From positions 1 through 15,058 of the forward strand of contig CALMGA010000558.1 of assembly GCA_937863205.1 (NCBI GenBank): 15,058 nt of DNA, in the 5' to 3' direction. The notes under the pieces were generated by a model, which saw only the letters and a program-made list of their open reading frames with translations, ran no database searches and was not told the origin of the DNA. How positions within the stretch are numbered: position 1 is the stretch's first letter; each line of letters begins with the position of its first letter. Position numbers and translations under genes: made by a program. Source of the stretch: an uncultured Beijerinckiaceae bacterium. GTDB taxonomy: Bacteria > Pseudomonadota > Alphaproteobacteria > Rhizobiales > Beijerinckiaceae. Positions 8,538 through 14,927 of this stretch are shown in pieces.

Positions 8538-8610
8538 AGAGCATCGTACCGAGAAGTGCGCGGCGGTTTTCGGACCAATCCGATGCGGCACAACAAGTTA
8601 GAGCATCGGA
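8538..8610. repeat. Palindromic intergenic repeat of alphaproteobacterial type
   Basis: An outer pair GCATCG (8541-8546) / CGATGC (8581-8586) encloses a second imperfect pairing, CCGAGAAG (8549-8556) with GTTTTCGG (8566-8573). A second GAGCATCGG follows at 8601-8609. The pattern GAGCAT..CCGAAAAGTG..GGTTTTCGG..ATGC followed by another GAGC is one I recall as widely scattered between genes in Rhizobiales genomes. The family match is from memory and has not been searched. Confidence 0.55.
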
Positions 8611-8627
8611 CCGGCCTGGTGTGCGCT

Positions 8628-8690
8628 GCCGCCGCCCCCCCCCCCCCCCCCCCCCCCCCCCCGCCGCGCGGCCCGCCCCCCCCGGCCGGC
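8628..8690. repeat. 63-bp pure G/C block with a run of 28 C
   Basis: No A or T occurs from 8628 to 8690. C is uninterrupted at 8635-8662 (28 bases), followed by ccgcgcggcccg-like sequence and a second run of 8 C (8676-8683). It lies outside any supported gene, 213 bp past the small secreted protein and about 410 bp before the porin start. It could be a slippery tract, a G-quadruplex former on the minus strand, or a sequencing or assembly artefact. Confidence 0.95.
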
Positions 8691-9073
8691 TCGGATCGAT
8701 GAAACGCTCTCGCCGGCCGTAACGCGGGACGGTTGCCGCAGGGTCGTGGTGGGGCCGCATTGCTCCGTTTGCGGATATGGTCGATAAATCCACCTTGCGG
8801 GAGTTCAGCCGCTCCGGGTCGGGCACCGATGCGGAGCGGCCGGAGCATGCGCGCCTGCGCCGGTGGTCGGACGCAGATGGGCCGGAGCGGTTGCGCTCCG
8901 TCGGGATGTGAGGGTGCATCGCCGTGCGAGGCGGAGGCGGATGCTGCGGTGGACGCATCGGTGTCGGTTGGGACGGACGAGCCCTCCGGCCAGCGCGACG
9001 CTTCGGACCGCGTCCGCCCCGGCAGCCGTCGAGCGCCCGCCGCGAGGCGGAACAGGATGCGCCCAGCGCCTTG

Positions 9074-10546
9074 ATGGGGGCAGGCTTGGCGGGAGCGGGC
9101 TTGGCGGGAGCGGGCTTGGCGGGATCGCCCGCCGTTCTGCGGTGCGCCGTCTTGGCAGTGCTGCTGGCCGGCGCGGAACCGGTCGCGGCTCAGGAGCGGA
9201 GCGCGTCGGATGGTGCCGGGCAAGGCACCGTCATCGGCGCGGAGAACGCCAGCAACTCGACATCGCCGACGACGGCCGAGAACAGACCCGGCCTGGCCGT
9301 TTTCGGCGACCCCGGCGGCCTGCGGGCCTTCCTGGGTTCCAAGGGCATTACATACGCCTTCACCTACGCCGCCGAGGTGCTCGGTAATGCCACCGGCGGC
9401 GTCAAGCGCGGGGCGAGCTACGAAGGGCGGCTGACCGGCATGCTCGGCATCGATCTCGGCACGCTCGCCAACCTTGCGGGATCGTCGATCCACGCGAGCT
9501 TCTTCGAAACGAACGGGCGGGGGCTGAGCGGGAACAACCTGCGCGACCTGTTCACGGTCAGCGGCATCGAGGCCTATCCGTCCGCCACGCTTTACCGGGT
9601 CTACTTCGAACAGCAGGTGGCTGACGGCGCGCTGTCCCTGCGCGCCGGTCAGCTCGCCGCCGACTTCGAGTTCTTCACCAGCGACACGGCCAACCTGTTC
9701 ATCGATTCGACCTTCGGCTTCCCCGCCATCCTGGCCAACGACCTGCCGAGCGGCGGCCCACAGTTTCCGCTGGCCACGCCCGGCGTGCGCGCCAAGTACG
9801 TGCCTTCGGCGTCCCTCACGCTTCTCGCCGCCATCTACAACGGCGATCCCGCGGGCCCGTACCGCCCAGGGGTCAACAACCCGTTGCCGCAGGTGCGGGA
9901 CCTGAACGGCACGCTCTTCCGCACGAGCGACCCGCCGCTCCTCCTGAGCGAGGCCGTGTTCACCTACAAGGTCGAGGGCGCGGGCCTGCCCGGCTCGGTG
10001 AAGGCCGGCTACTTCCACCACTTCGGGGTGTTCCCCGATTACGCCGTGCAGGCCGGGGGCGGACAAGCCGGGGGCGGACAAGCCGGCGCAGTCGCGACCG
10101 TGCGGGGCGATGATGGCATTTACGGCATCCTCGACCAGACGATCTACACGGTGCCCGGCTCGCCCAATCGTGGCGTCGCCGTGTTCGCGCGCGCCGCGAG
10201 CGCAACGGGCGACCGCAATCTCATAGACCGTTACGCGGACGCCGGCATCGCCTTCAAAGGCCTGTTCGATCGGCGCCCCGACGACGCCTTCGGCTTGGCC
10301 GTCGCCTACGGCCGCGTCGCGCCTGCCGTGCAAAGGCAGGATTACGCGGCCGGCACCCCTCTGGTTCGCGATTTCCAGGCCGTGGTGGAACTCACCTACC
10401 AATTCATCGCCGCGCCGGGCTTCTCGATCCGGCCCGACTTCCAGTACGTCATCCATCCCGGCGCGCACGGCGTCGCCGATCCGACCACAGGCCAGCCTAT
10501 CCGCGATGCGGCGACCTTCAGCATGCGGTTCACGTTACGTTATTGA
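9074..10546 (+). CDS. OprB-family carbohydrate-selective porin
   Basis: A 490-residue outer membrane porin. The OprB family forms channels for sugar uptake. Family landmarks are GDPGGLRAFLGSKGITYAF, YEGRLTGMLGIDLGTLANLAG, SLRAGQLAADFEFFTSDTAN, FGFPAILANDLPSGGPQFPL and ATPGVRAKYVP followed by AAIYNGDPAG. It ends MRFTLRY with an aromatic last residue. The N-terminus is a long hydrophobic leader with three GLAGA repeats and likely cleavage after PVAA (near residue 38). The start is uncertain. The ATG at 9074 fits the leader but has only a weak AGGA 16 bases upstream; TTG 9071 and the in-frame GTG 8924 are alternatives. Two 15-bp in-frame tandem repeats occur, one in the leader and one at QAGGGQAGGGQAG. 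It appears to be a single-gene unit with a hairpin after the stop. Confidence 0.92.
   Translation: MGAGLAGAGLAGAGLAGSPAVLRCAVLAVLLAGAEPVAAQERSASDGAGQGTVIGAENASNSTSPTTAENRPGLAVFGDPGGLRAFLGSKGITYAFTYAAEVLGNATGGVKRGASYEGRLTGMLGIDLGTLANLAGSSIHASFFETNGRGLSGNNLRDLFTVSGIEAYPSATLYRVYFEQQVADGALSLRAGQLAADFEFFTSDTANLFIDSTFGFPAILANDLPSGGPQFPLATPGVRAKYVPSASLTLLAAIYNGDPAGPYRPGVNNPLPQVRDLNGTLFRTSDPPLLLSEAVFTYKVEGAGLPGSVKAGYFHHFGVFPDYAVQAGGGQAGGGQAGAVATVRGDDGIYGILDQTIYTVPGSPNRGVAVFARAASATGDRNLIDRYADAGIAFKGLFDRRPDDAFGLAVAYGRVAPAVQRQDYAAGTPLVRDFQAVVELTYQFIAAPGFSIRPDFQYVIHPGAHGVADPTTGQPIRDAATFSMRFTLRY
9084..9128 (+). repeat. 15-bp tandem repeat in the porin leader
   Basis: Two exact copies of GCTTGGCGGGAGCGG (9084-9098, 9099-9113) are followed by a third with three changed bases at its end (9114-9128). 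They encode Leu-Ala-Gly-Ala-Gly repeats, so unit gain or loss would keep the reading frame and only lengthen the signal region. Confidence 0.9.
10052..10081 (+). repeat. 15-bp tandem repeat inside the porin
   Basis: Two exact copies of GCCGGGGGCGGACAA (10052-10066, 10067-10081) encode Ala-Gly-Gly-Gly-Gln twice, in what is probably a surface loop between barrel strands. The frame is preserved. Confidence 0.9.
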
Positions 10547-10857
10547 TAGATAGCCTGTCCCTCCCGGCGGAGCACCTGCATGCGTGCTCCGCGCAACCCG
10601 GATGAGGACGAATCAGACCATGCATCTCTCGAACAACGGCATCCCTGTGAACCGGCCCGTGAACCGGCGTCATGATTGAACCCGTATAGACGCCGAAGGA
10701 TGACCCCACCTCGTTCAATGTAAGTAGTTCGATTGCTTGGAATAAAGATCTTCCGACCGGGTCTGCCTTCGGTGCCGATCAGGGGTCGACAGTCACGCCG
10801 ATTCACATTCAACCGCCCCCTTGGCCTCGCAGCCTCCGGCGCGACCGGATCCCCCGG
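10547..10857. other. 311-bp intergenic region between convergent genes
   Basis: It lies between the convergent porin and the small minus-strand gene. Beyond the hairpin at 10567-10592 it has a short inverted repeat (tccgg 10835-10839 / ccgga 10845-10849) just past the small gene's stop. I see no other coding or structural signal. Confidence 0.5.
10567..10592 (+). terminator. Hairpin after the OprB porin
   Basis: A perfect 9-bp stem (gcggagcac at 10567-10575, gtgctccgc at 10584-10592) with an 8-nt loop begins 20 bp past the porin stop. No T-run follows, so it may act as a pause or 3'-end stabiliser rather than a standard intrinsic terminator. Confidence 0.5.
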
Positions 10858-11010
10858 TCATTTCGATTGATCGAGCGGTTCAGGAGCGACGGGCGGCGCC
10901 TCGCCGGCGGCCTTCTTTTCGGCCTTTGCTTTTGCTTTCTCGGCGACCTTCGCAGCTTTTGCCTTGTCACGCTCGCGACGCTCGAAGTCGAAGTTCGGCT
11001 TTTTGGCCAT
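10858..11010 (-). CDS. Small Lys/Ala-rich conserved-type protein (50 aa)
   Basis: A 50-residue protein: MAKKPNFDFERRERDKAK, then a Lys/Ala/Glu repeat (AAKVAEKAKAKAEKKAA, about residues 19-35), then a Pro-rich tail APPVAPEPLDQSK. The middle is a charged helix or coiled coil with no membrane segment or cysteine. I recall many small proteins with the same MxKxPxFxFER start and Lys/Ala body in Rhizobiales, but no established function. GGAAGGG lies 10 bases before the chosen ATG. An adjacent in-frame ATG at 11013 has ideal 7-base spacing and would add one Met. The clear composition change from neighbouring frames supports it as real. It is convergent with the porin upstream on the plus strand. Confidence 0.8.
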   Translation of the reverse strand: MAKKPNFDFERRERDKAKAAKVAEKAKAKAEKKAAGEAPPVAPEPLDQSK

Positions 11011-11082
11011 CATCAATCATCCCTTCCGCAGCCGCACGCTCGGCCCCTCGCGGCTTTCTTGCGAGAAGCCGCCGCCCCTCAT

Positions 11083-11110
11083 ACGATATGACTGAAGCGA
11101 AATGGTGCAA
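11083..11110 (-). promoter_or_regulatory. Possible sigma-70-type promoter for the 50-aa gene
   Basis: On the minus strand TTGCAC (11110-11105) and TATCGT (11088-11083) are 16 bp apart, about 73 bp upstream of the start at 11010. The -10 overlaps a short palindrome, CATATCGTATG. Both boxes are imperfect, so this is tentative. Confidence 0.3.
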
Positions 11111-11158
11111 ATGGTCGAACGCTCATGTTCTGAAACAGGCGGGCGGGCCCGTTGCCTC

Positions 11159-11261
11159 TAAGCAGGTTTCGCAAAAGCGCCACGCGGTTTGCGATCAAAA
11201 CCTGCGGCTTGTCAGAAAGCTAGGCAGGTGAGGCGTTGGCCGGCCAACGCGAACCTGCTTA
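11159..11261. repeat. Inverted repeat enclosing an 18-bp perfect palindrome
   Basis: TAAGCAGGTT (11159-11168) pairs exactly with AACCTGCTTA (11252-11261). Allowing one bulge adds three more pairs. Just inside the right arm is a perfect palindrome, GCGTTGGCCGGCCAACGC (11233-11250). No gene is supported between them. They could be remnants of a small mobile element, operator sites or a structured RNA. The sequence does not decide. Confidence 0.6.
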
Positions 11262-11299
11262 GCGCTCGACGATCCGTCGGGCGCAAGCCGAATCACGCT

Positions 11300-11601
11300 T
11301 CAGAGCATCTGACCCTGAATCGAATTCGGGTCGGTGCGCAGCCCTTTCGCCGCCGCGTTCAGCTTCCGGGGATCGAACACCAGCCGCTCGACTGGCATCC
11401 GTGCCCGGGTCGGCGAAGTGCCGTGTTCGCCGGCGAGGATCGCCAGTCGAACATCGAGCCTTACGCCTTCCTCGAAGCAATCGAAGCTTTTGCAAGCGAG
11501 GAGGCGGATCGTGTCGGCGACACACTCCCGTTCTGGAGAGGATCACCGTTCACATAGTGAGACCAGCGCTCCATGAACAATGCGTGTTCTCCGTCGGACA
11601 T
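11300..11601 (-). pseudogene. Small frameshifted ORF, unknown function
   Basis: The minus strand reads MSDGEHALFMERWSHYVNGDP from an ATG at 11601. About 60-75 bases in, the protein-like reading moves to another frame: DTIRLLACKSFDCFEEG, VRLDVRLAILAGEHGTSP, TRARMPVERLVFDPRKLN and AAAKGLRTDPNSIQGQML, ending at TGA 11302-11300. The second half has no start codon until an internal ATG. The first frame stops at 11461. The 302-bp span is not a multiple of three, which fits a single indel near 11540 in a gene of about 100 codons. I do not recognise the family. A fusion remnant with the adjacent glycosyltransferase cannot be excluded. Confidence 0.4.
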
Positions 11602-11635
11602 CGCATGTCGACCGGCCGTCAAGCCCTGAAAATGA

Positions 11636-12395
11636 TTAGGTTCCGCAAGGGACGTAGAAATGTTGTGGTTTCCGGCCTCGTAGGTCCGCAACCGCCGCGT
11701 TTCTGGCAGCGGATAGGCCGGCCTTGCCGCTGCCGAAGCAGACCTTGATGCGAGAGTCGCGGTCGCGATAGTTTGCCAGCGTCGAGCGTGTGTCCTCGGG
11801 CGTCGACCCATCGTCCTGAAGGACCAGTTTCCGACGGAAGTGGGTCTGGGCGAGGGCCGATCCGGTACACTTGACCAGAAGATCAGGCGGAGTGTCACGG
11901 ACGCTGAAGCTGACTGGGTCGTTCGCGCGCTGCGAGCAGGTGTAATTGACGCCGGCGAGAACCGGTCGAGACCGGCGCGGCTGTGGCGTGAAGATCCGGA
12001 GTTCGTCGAAGCGCTCTTCGAGCCTGCTGCTCGCCAGCGACGAGCCGTAGAGCTTGGCGATCCTGCGCTTGCCTTCGGCGGCGCCCTTCAGCCGATCGTC
12101 CTTGTTCTCGGCGACGTGTCGCATCTTCGCCACGAGATCGGCGGCATCGCGCTCTGCCCAGATGGCATCCGCAGGGCAAGGTCCGAACTGTTCGCCGATT
12201 TCTCGCAAGGCATGTTCGACGGGATAGCCGCTCCGCGCGTCGATGGAAATCGGTGCTGCCGCTGTAGTCCGTCGCGATCACCGGCTTTTCCAGACGCATC
12301 GCTTCGGCGATGTTCAAGCCGATATCCTCGCTGCGATGCGGCGACACGAAGCGCTCGACCATGTCGGCATTGAGGAAGAAGATATTGACCCTGGT
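11636..12395 (-). pseudogene. Decayed multidomain glycosyltransferase (GT4 C-terminus plus GT2 N-terminus)
   Basis: This is a remnant of a surface-polysaccharide-type glycosyltransferase. Reading the minus strand from about 12395, ERFVSPHRSEDIGLNIAEAM and RLEKPVIATDYSGSTDF give the GT4 nucleotide-sugar site with its E-x7-E motif. At about 12245 the frame shifts by one base. The next frame continues smoothly as IDARSGYPVEHALREIGEQF, DAADLVAKMRHVAENKDDRL, then KRRIAKLYG and RLEERFDEL. It runs on into a GT2-like start with LVLQDDGSTPEDTRSTLANY and RIKVCFGSGKAGLSAARNAA. This ends at TAA 11638-11636 without the DXD region or the rest of the GT2 domain. The GT4 N-terminal domain is absent upstream of 12395, where the sequence becomes unrelated. 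It is therefore truncated at both ends and frameshifted, and not functional as a whole. Confidence 0.8.
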
Positions 12396-12425
12396 TCTGC
12401 GCAGCCTCCCGGCATTGCGCTCGGG

Positions 12426-12472
12426 CAGGGTGCGGCCGCGCCAGGGCAAGGCGCTGGAGCGGCCGCACCCTG
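12426..12472. repeat. Strong hairpin between the glycosyltransferase remnant and the K+ channel gene
   Basis: A perfect 14-bp inverted repeat (cagggtgcggccgc at 12426-12439, complement at 12459-12472) continues after one mismatch with CCAG/CTGG, for a stem of about 19 bp and a 9-nt loop. Neither side has a T-run. It lies at the point where glycosyltransferase similarity stops and 172 bp before the channel start. It may be a REP-like element or a bidirectional terminator. Confidence 0.7.
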
Positions 12473-12643
12473 GCTGATCGGCGGCAACCCTGCCGAGGGA
12501 GGCTCTGGTGTGCTGGCGCAGCCCGACGTCGCATCGCTGGAATGCCCTCCCTCGCGGAGCGGAAGAAGGGGAGCATGCAGCCTGGTGGAGGGGCTGCCCG
12601 GCCTTCGCCATCTTCTCGGACCATCCGTCCGGCTTAAAGAACC

Positions 12644-13837
12644 ATGTCCATTCTCGCCTTCCTCATCGGCCTCCTCCTGCTGGCCATCGTGCTGCAGGAT
12701 GCCTTCGAAGTCATGCTGCTGCCCCGGCGCGTGCAGCGCCGCGTGCGCTTCGTGCGCTTCTACTTCCGGCAGACCTGGCGCCTTTGCGCCGCGCTGGCTC
12801 GCAAACTGCCGGCGGGCGCGCGGCGCGAAGGACCCCTCAGCGTCTACGGCCCGCTCGCCATGGTGCTGCTGTTCGTGATCTGGAGCGTGGGCCTGATCTC
12901 GGCGGGAGGGCTGATCGAGTGGGCGCTCCACGCCGGGATCGGCGCCAAGGCCCTCACGCTGCCCGAAGCGCTCTACCTGTCCGGCGTGACCTTCTTCACC
13001 ATCGGCTACGGCGACGTCGCTCCGCACGTGGCGTCCGGCCGCGCGGCGGCCGTGATCGAGGGCGGCATGGGCCTCGGCTTCATCGCCGTTGTCATCAGCT
13101 ACCTTCCCGTCCTTTACCAGCTGTTCGCGCGCCGCGAGGCTCACATCATCCTGCTGGATGGCCGGGCCGGCTCGCCGCCGACGGCCGGCGGCATGATCCT
13201 GCGCCATGCCCGCGGCGGCAACCTCGCCCAGCTCGACGCCGTGCTGCAGGAATGGGAAACCTGGGGGGCGGAACTGCTGGAAAGCCAGCTCTCCTACCCC
13301 ATGCTGGCCTTTTACCGCTCGCAGCACGACAACCAGTCCTGGGTCGCCGCGCTGGCCTGCATCATGGATGCCTGCGCCCTCGTGCTGGTCGGCATCGAGT
13401 CGCTGGCGCCGCTGCAGGCCCGCATGACCTTCACCATGGCCCGACAGGTCATCGTGCAGATGTCGGACGCCTTCAGCATGGAGCCCGAGCCTTTCAGCGG
13501 CGGAGATCGGCTCGATGCGGCAGGCTATGACGCATTGGAGCAGATGCTGATCGCCGCAGACATCGGTTGGTGCGCTGGTGACGACACGCGCGAAACGCTG
13601 GCCGCGCTGCGGGCGACCTACGAACCGTTGCTGGCGGGCTTGGCGTCTTTCCTTCTCGTGCCTCTTCCCGGTTGGCTGCCCCATGCGGATGCGGGCGATC
13701 ATTGGAGCAGCGGACATCGCGGCATGCTCACGCGCGACCTCATCGATGATCTCAGTGCGCACGCGCGCGGGAGTGAGCCTCAACGCCGAGGTCAGCAGGA
13801 CCGGTTGGCCGATCGCCCCAGAGGGTTGCGAGCGTGA
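12644..13837 (+). CDS. Potassium channel family protein (Ion_trans_2 type)
   Basis: A 397-residue inner-membrane channel. The selectivity filter TIGYGD is at residues 119-124, preceded by a pore helix (LTLPEALYLSGVTFF, 105-118), the hallmark of K+-selective pores. Predicted membrane helices are 1-19 (SILAFLIGLLLLAIVL), 68-90 (before the pore) and about 134-160 (after the pore). That is a two-helix pore unit plus an extra N-terminal helix separated by a basic segment (PRRVQRRVRFVRFYFRQTWR). Residues 165-397 are a cytosolic domain without an obvious RCK/TrkA_N nucleotide fold (no GxGxxG), of unknown role. The ATG at 12644 starts directly with the first helix; the ribosome-binding site is weak (AAAGAA). 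It appears monocistronic. It is confident as a K+ channel; gating is unknown. Confidence 0.9.
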   Translation: MSILAFLIGLLLLAIVLQDAFEVMLLPRRVQRRVRFVRFYFRQTWRLCAALARKLPAGARREGPLSVYGPLAMVLLFVIWSVGLISAGGLIEWALHAGIGAKALTLPEALYLSGVTFFTIGYGDVAPHVASGRAAAVIEGGMGLGFIAVVISYLPVLYQLFARREAHIILLDGRAGSPPTAGGMILRHARGGNLAQLDAVLQEWETWGAELLESQLSYPMLAFYRSQHDNQSWVAALACIMDACALVLVGIESLAPLQARMTFTMARQVIVQMSDAFSMEPEPFSGGDRLDAAGYDALEQMLIAADIGWCAGDDTRETLAALRATYEPLLAGLASFLLVPLPGWLPHADAGDHWSSGHRGMLTRDLIDDLSAHARGSEPQRRGQQDRLADRPRGLRA

Positions 13838-14425
13838 TACCTCGTTCCGCTGGCGCTTGGCGGCAGCGAACCTTCAGCCCCAGCCGGCGCCGGACGACCG
13901 CCCCGAAGATTGTGAGGAGGTCGAGATGCCCGGCCGGCCGCCGTACCATCACCGCAAACCTGCCCGTGGAACGCATGGCCGTCCGGCACCGCGATCCCTG
14001 CGGCGGGGTGACGAGCAGGTCGGCAAGCGAGCGGCTTTGTCCCGCACGGCCGCGTCATCCACGGCGAGCGCGTCAAGCTTGTCGGCGCGCCCGTCGATGG
14101 CCGGAACGGGGAGCCGGACGACCTTCAAGCCGATGCAGCCGGCGCCACCGTGCGAATGATCTCCAGCAGCGTCTCGCCCGAGGCATATCCGGCGACGAAG
14201 GTCACGCCGATGTCGCCGTCGTCCTGCCTCCGTCGTGGTTCCTCACCGACATTCACCATCCCGCCCGCGCCGCTCCGCGTGATCGAGGACGGGAAAGCAG
14301 GTGGCCATCTCCGGCAATCCTGCATGCCAAGATGAACATCATTCACCATGACCGTTCAAAGCGAGTTCATCGCCGCGAATCATAGTCGTGTCGTCGCGAA
14401 TGAAGTCTTGCGGAAGGAGACGACG
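13838..14425. other. 588-bp region with no supported gene
   Basis: Overlapping frames occur on both strands. A minus frame near 14125-14260 (DIGVTFVAGYASGETLLEII) and its plus-strand counterpart look mildly protein-like, but neither has a start with a ribosome-binding site or a recognisable whole domain. The region may be degraded coding DNA. Its right end (14414-14425) carries the ribosome-binding site of the next gene. Confidence 0.45.
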
Positions 14426-14881
14426 ATGATCAAACGCCTTGCAGCCGTCGCAGCATGCAGCATGCTGGCGCTGTCCACCTTGTCATTGGAAGCACCCGTC
14501 CAGGCGCAGCCCGTTCCCTTGGTGTTGGATCAGGTGACCTACCACGGTCGGCTCTACTGCTTCTACACGGATGGATGGCACGGGCCGGGTTGGTACTGGT
14601 GCGGCTACGCTTTCCGCAACGGGTTTGGCTACGGCGGCCCGGACGGCTGGCAAGGCTTTCGTCACGGGCGCGGCGGACGCGGCGGTTTCCGCATCGGTCG
14701 TGGTGGCGGCTTCGGCGGTGGCCGTGGGCCCGGCGGCCACGGCGGCTTCCACGGTGGCGGGCATGGAGGTGGCCGCGGTCACAACGGCGGCGGTCACGGC
14801 GGCGGGCATGGCGGTGGGCACGGCGGTGGGCATGGCGGCGGGCACGGCGGCGGGCATGGCGGCGGACACGGCCCAGGCTGA
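14426..14881 (+). CDS. Secreted Gly/His-rich repeat protein
   Basis: A 151-residue exported protein. The ATG at 14426 is fixed by AAGGAG six bases upstream (14414-14419) and by the signal peptide MIKRLAAVAACSMLALSTLS, with cleavage near APVQAQ (about residue 28). The 26-codon upstream extension is rejected. The mature N-part holds two cysteines in an aromatic stretch (LYCFYTDGWHGPGWYWCGYAF), a pattern I recall from small rhizobial envelope proteins. A Gly/Arg-rich part (GRGGRGGFRIGRGGGFGGGRG) follows, then seven Gly-Gly-Gly/His repeats, ending HGPG. Regularly spaced His could bind metal ions such as Ni, Cu or Zn; that is inference. No enzyme domain is present. The fmt gene starts 46 bp downstream. 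Confidence 0.85.
   Translation: MIKRLAAVAACSMLALSTLSLEAPVQAQPVPLVLDQVTYHGRLYCFYTDGWHGPGWYWCGYAFRNGFGYGGPDGWQGFRHGRGGRGGFRIGRGGGFGGGRGPGGHGGFHGGGHGGGRGHNGGGHGGGHGGGHGGGHGGGHGGGHGGGHGPG
14786..14869 (+). repeat. Seven 12-bp units encoding Gly-Gly-Gly-His
   Basis: Seven in-frame units GGC GGY GGN CAY run without interruption. They differ only at third codon positions, which suggests expansion by slippage followed by silent change, with selection on the protein sequence. Confidence 0.92.
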
Positions 14882-14908
14882 TCGCTCTGAGGTTCGCGGT
14901 TGACCGGT

Positions 14909-14923
14909 GAGGCGCTAAGCCTC
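14909..14923 (+). promoter_or_regulatory. Small hairpin in the fmt leader overlapping the likely ribosome-binding site
   Basis: GAGGC (14909-14913) pairs with GCCTC (14919-14923) around a 5-nt loop. The GAGG is the only Shine-Dalgarno-like sequence before the fmt ATG at 14928, although 15 bases away. Folding would hide it. This may be chance. Confidence 0.25.
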
Positions 14924-14927
14924 GGCC

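Larger units (their letters stand above)
8422..9073. other. 652-bp region between the small secreted protein and the OprB porin
   Basis: It contains a dispersed-type palindromic repeat (8538-8610), a 63-bp block of only G and C (8628-8690) with C28, and about 380 bp upstream of the porin that should include its promoter. Open frames across it are by-products of high GC and have no recognisable content. A long minus-strand frame (8495-10468) is antisense to the porin and is rejected. Confidence 0.55.

Noticed and set aside
8495..10468. 657-codon minus-strand open frame
   Set aside because: It is antisense to the OprB porin and runs through the C28 block, giving poly-Gly. There is no recognisable domain.
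10821..11231. 136-codon plus-strand frame
   Set aside because: It overlaps the 50-aa Lys/Ala-rich gene on the other strand, which has a better start, ribosome-binding site and composition.
14125..14349. Minus frame with VTFVAGYASGETLLEII, faintly like a response-regulator strand
   Set aside because: Only about 25 residues look protein-like. No phospho-acceptor Asp, Lys or full fold is present, and the plus strand is equally open.
14786..14869. Regular short repeats considered as a CRISPR-like array
   Set aside because: Units are 12 bp, contiguous without spacers, and in frame with a signal-peptide gene, so they are a coding repeat.
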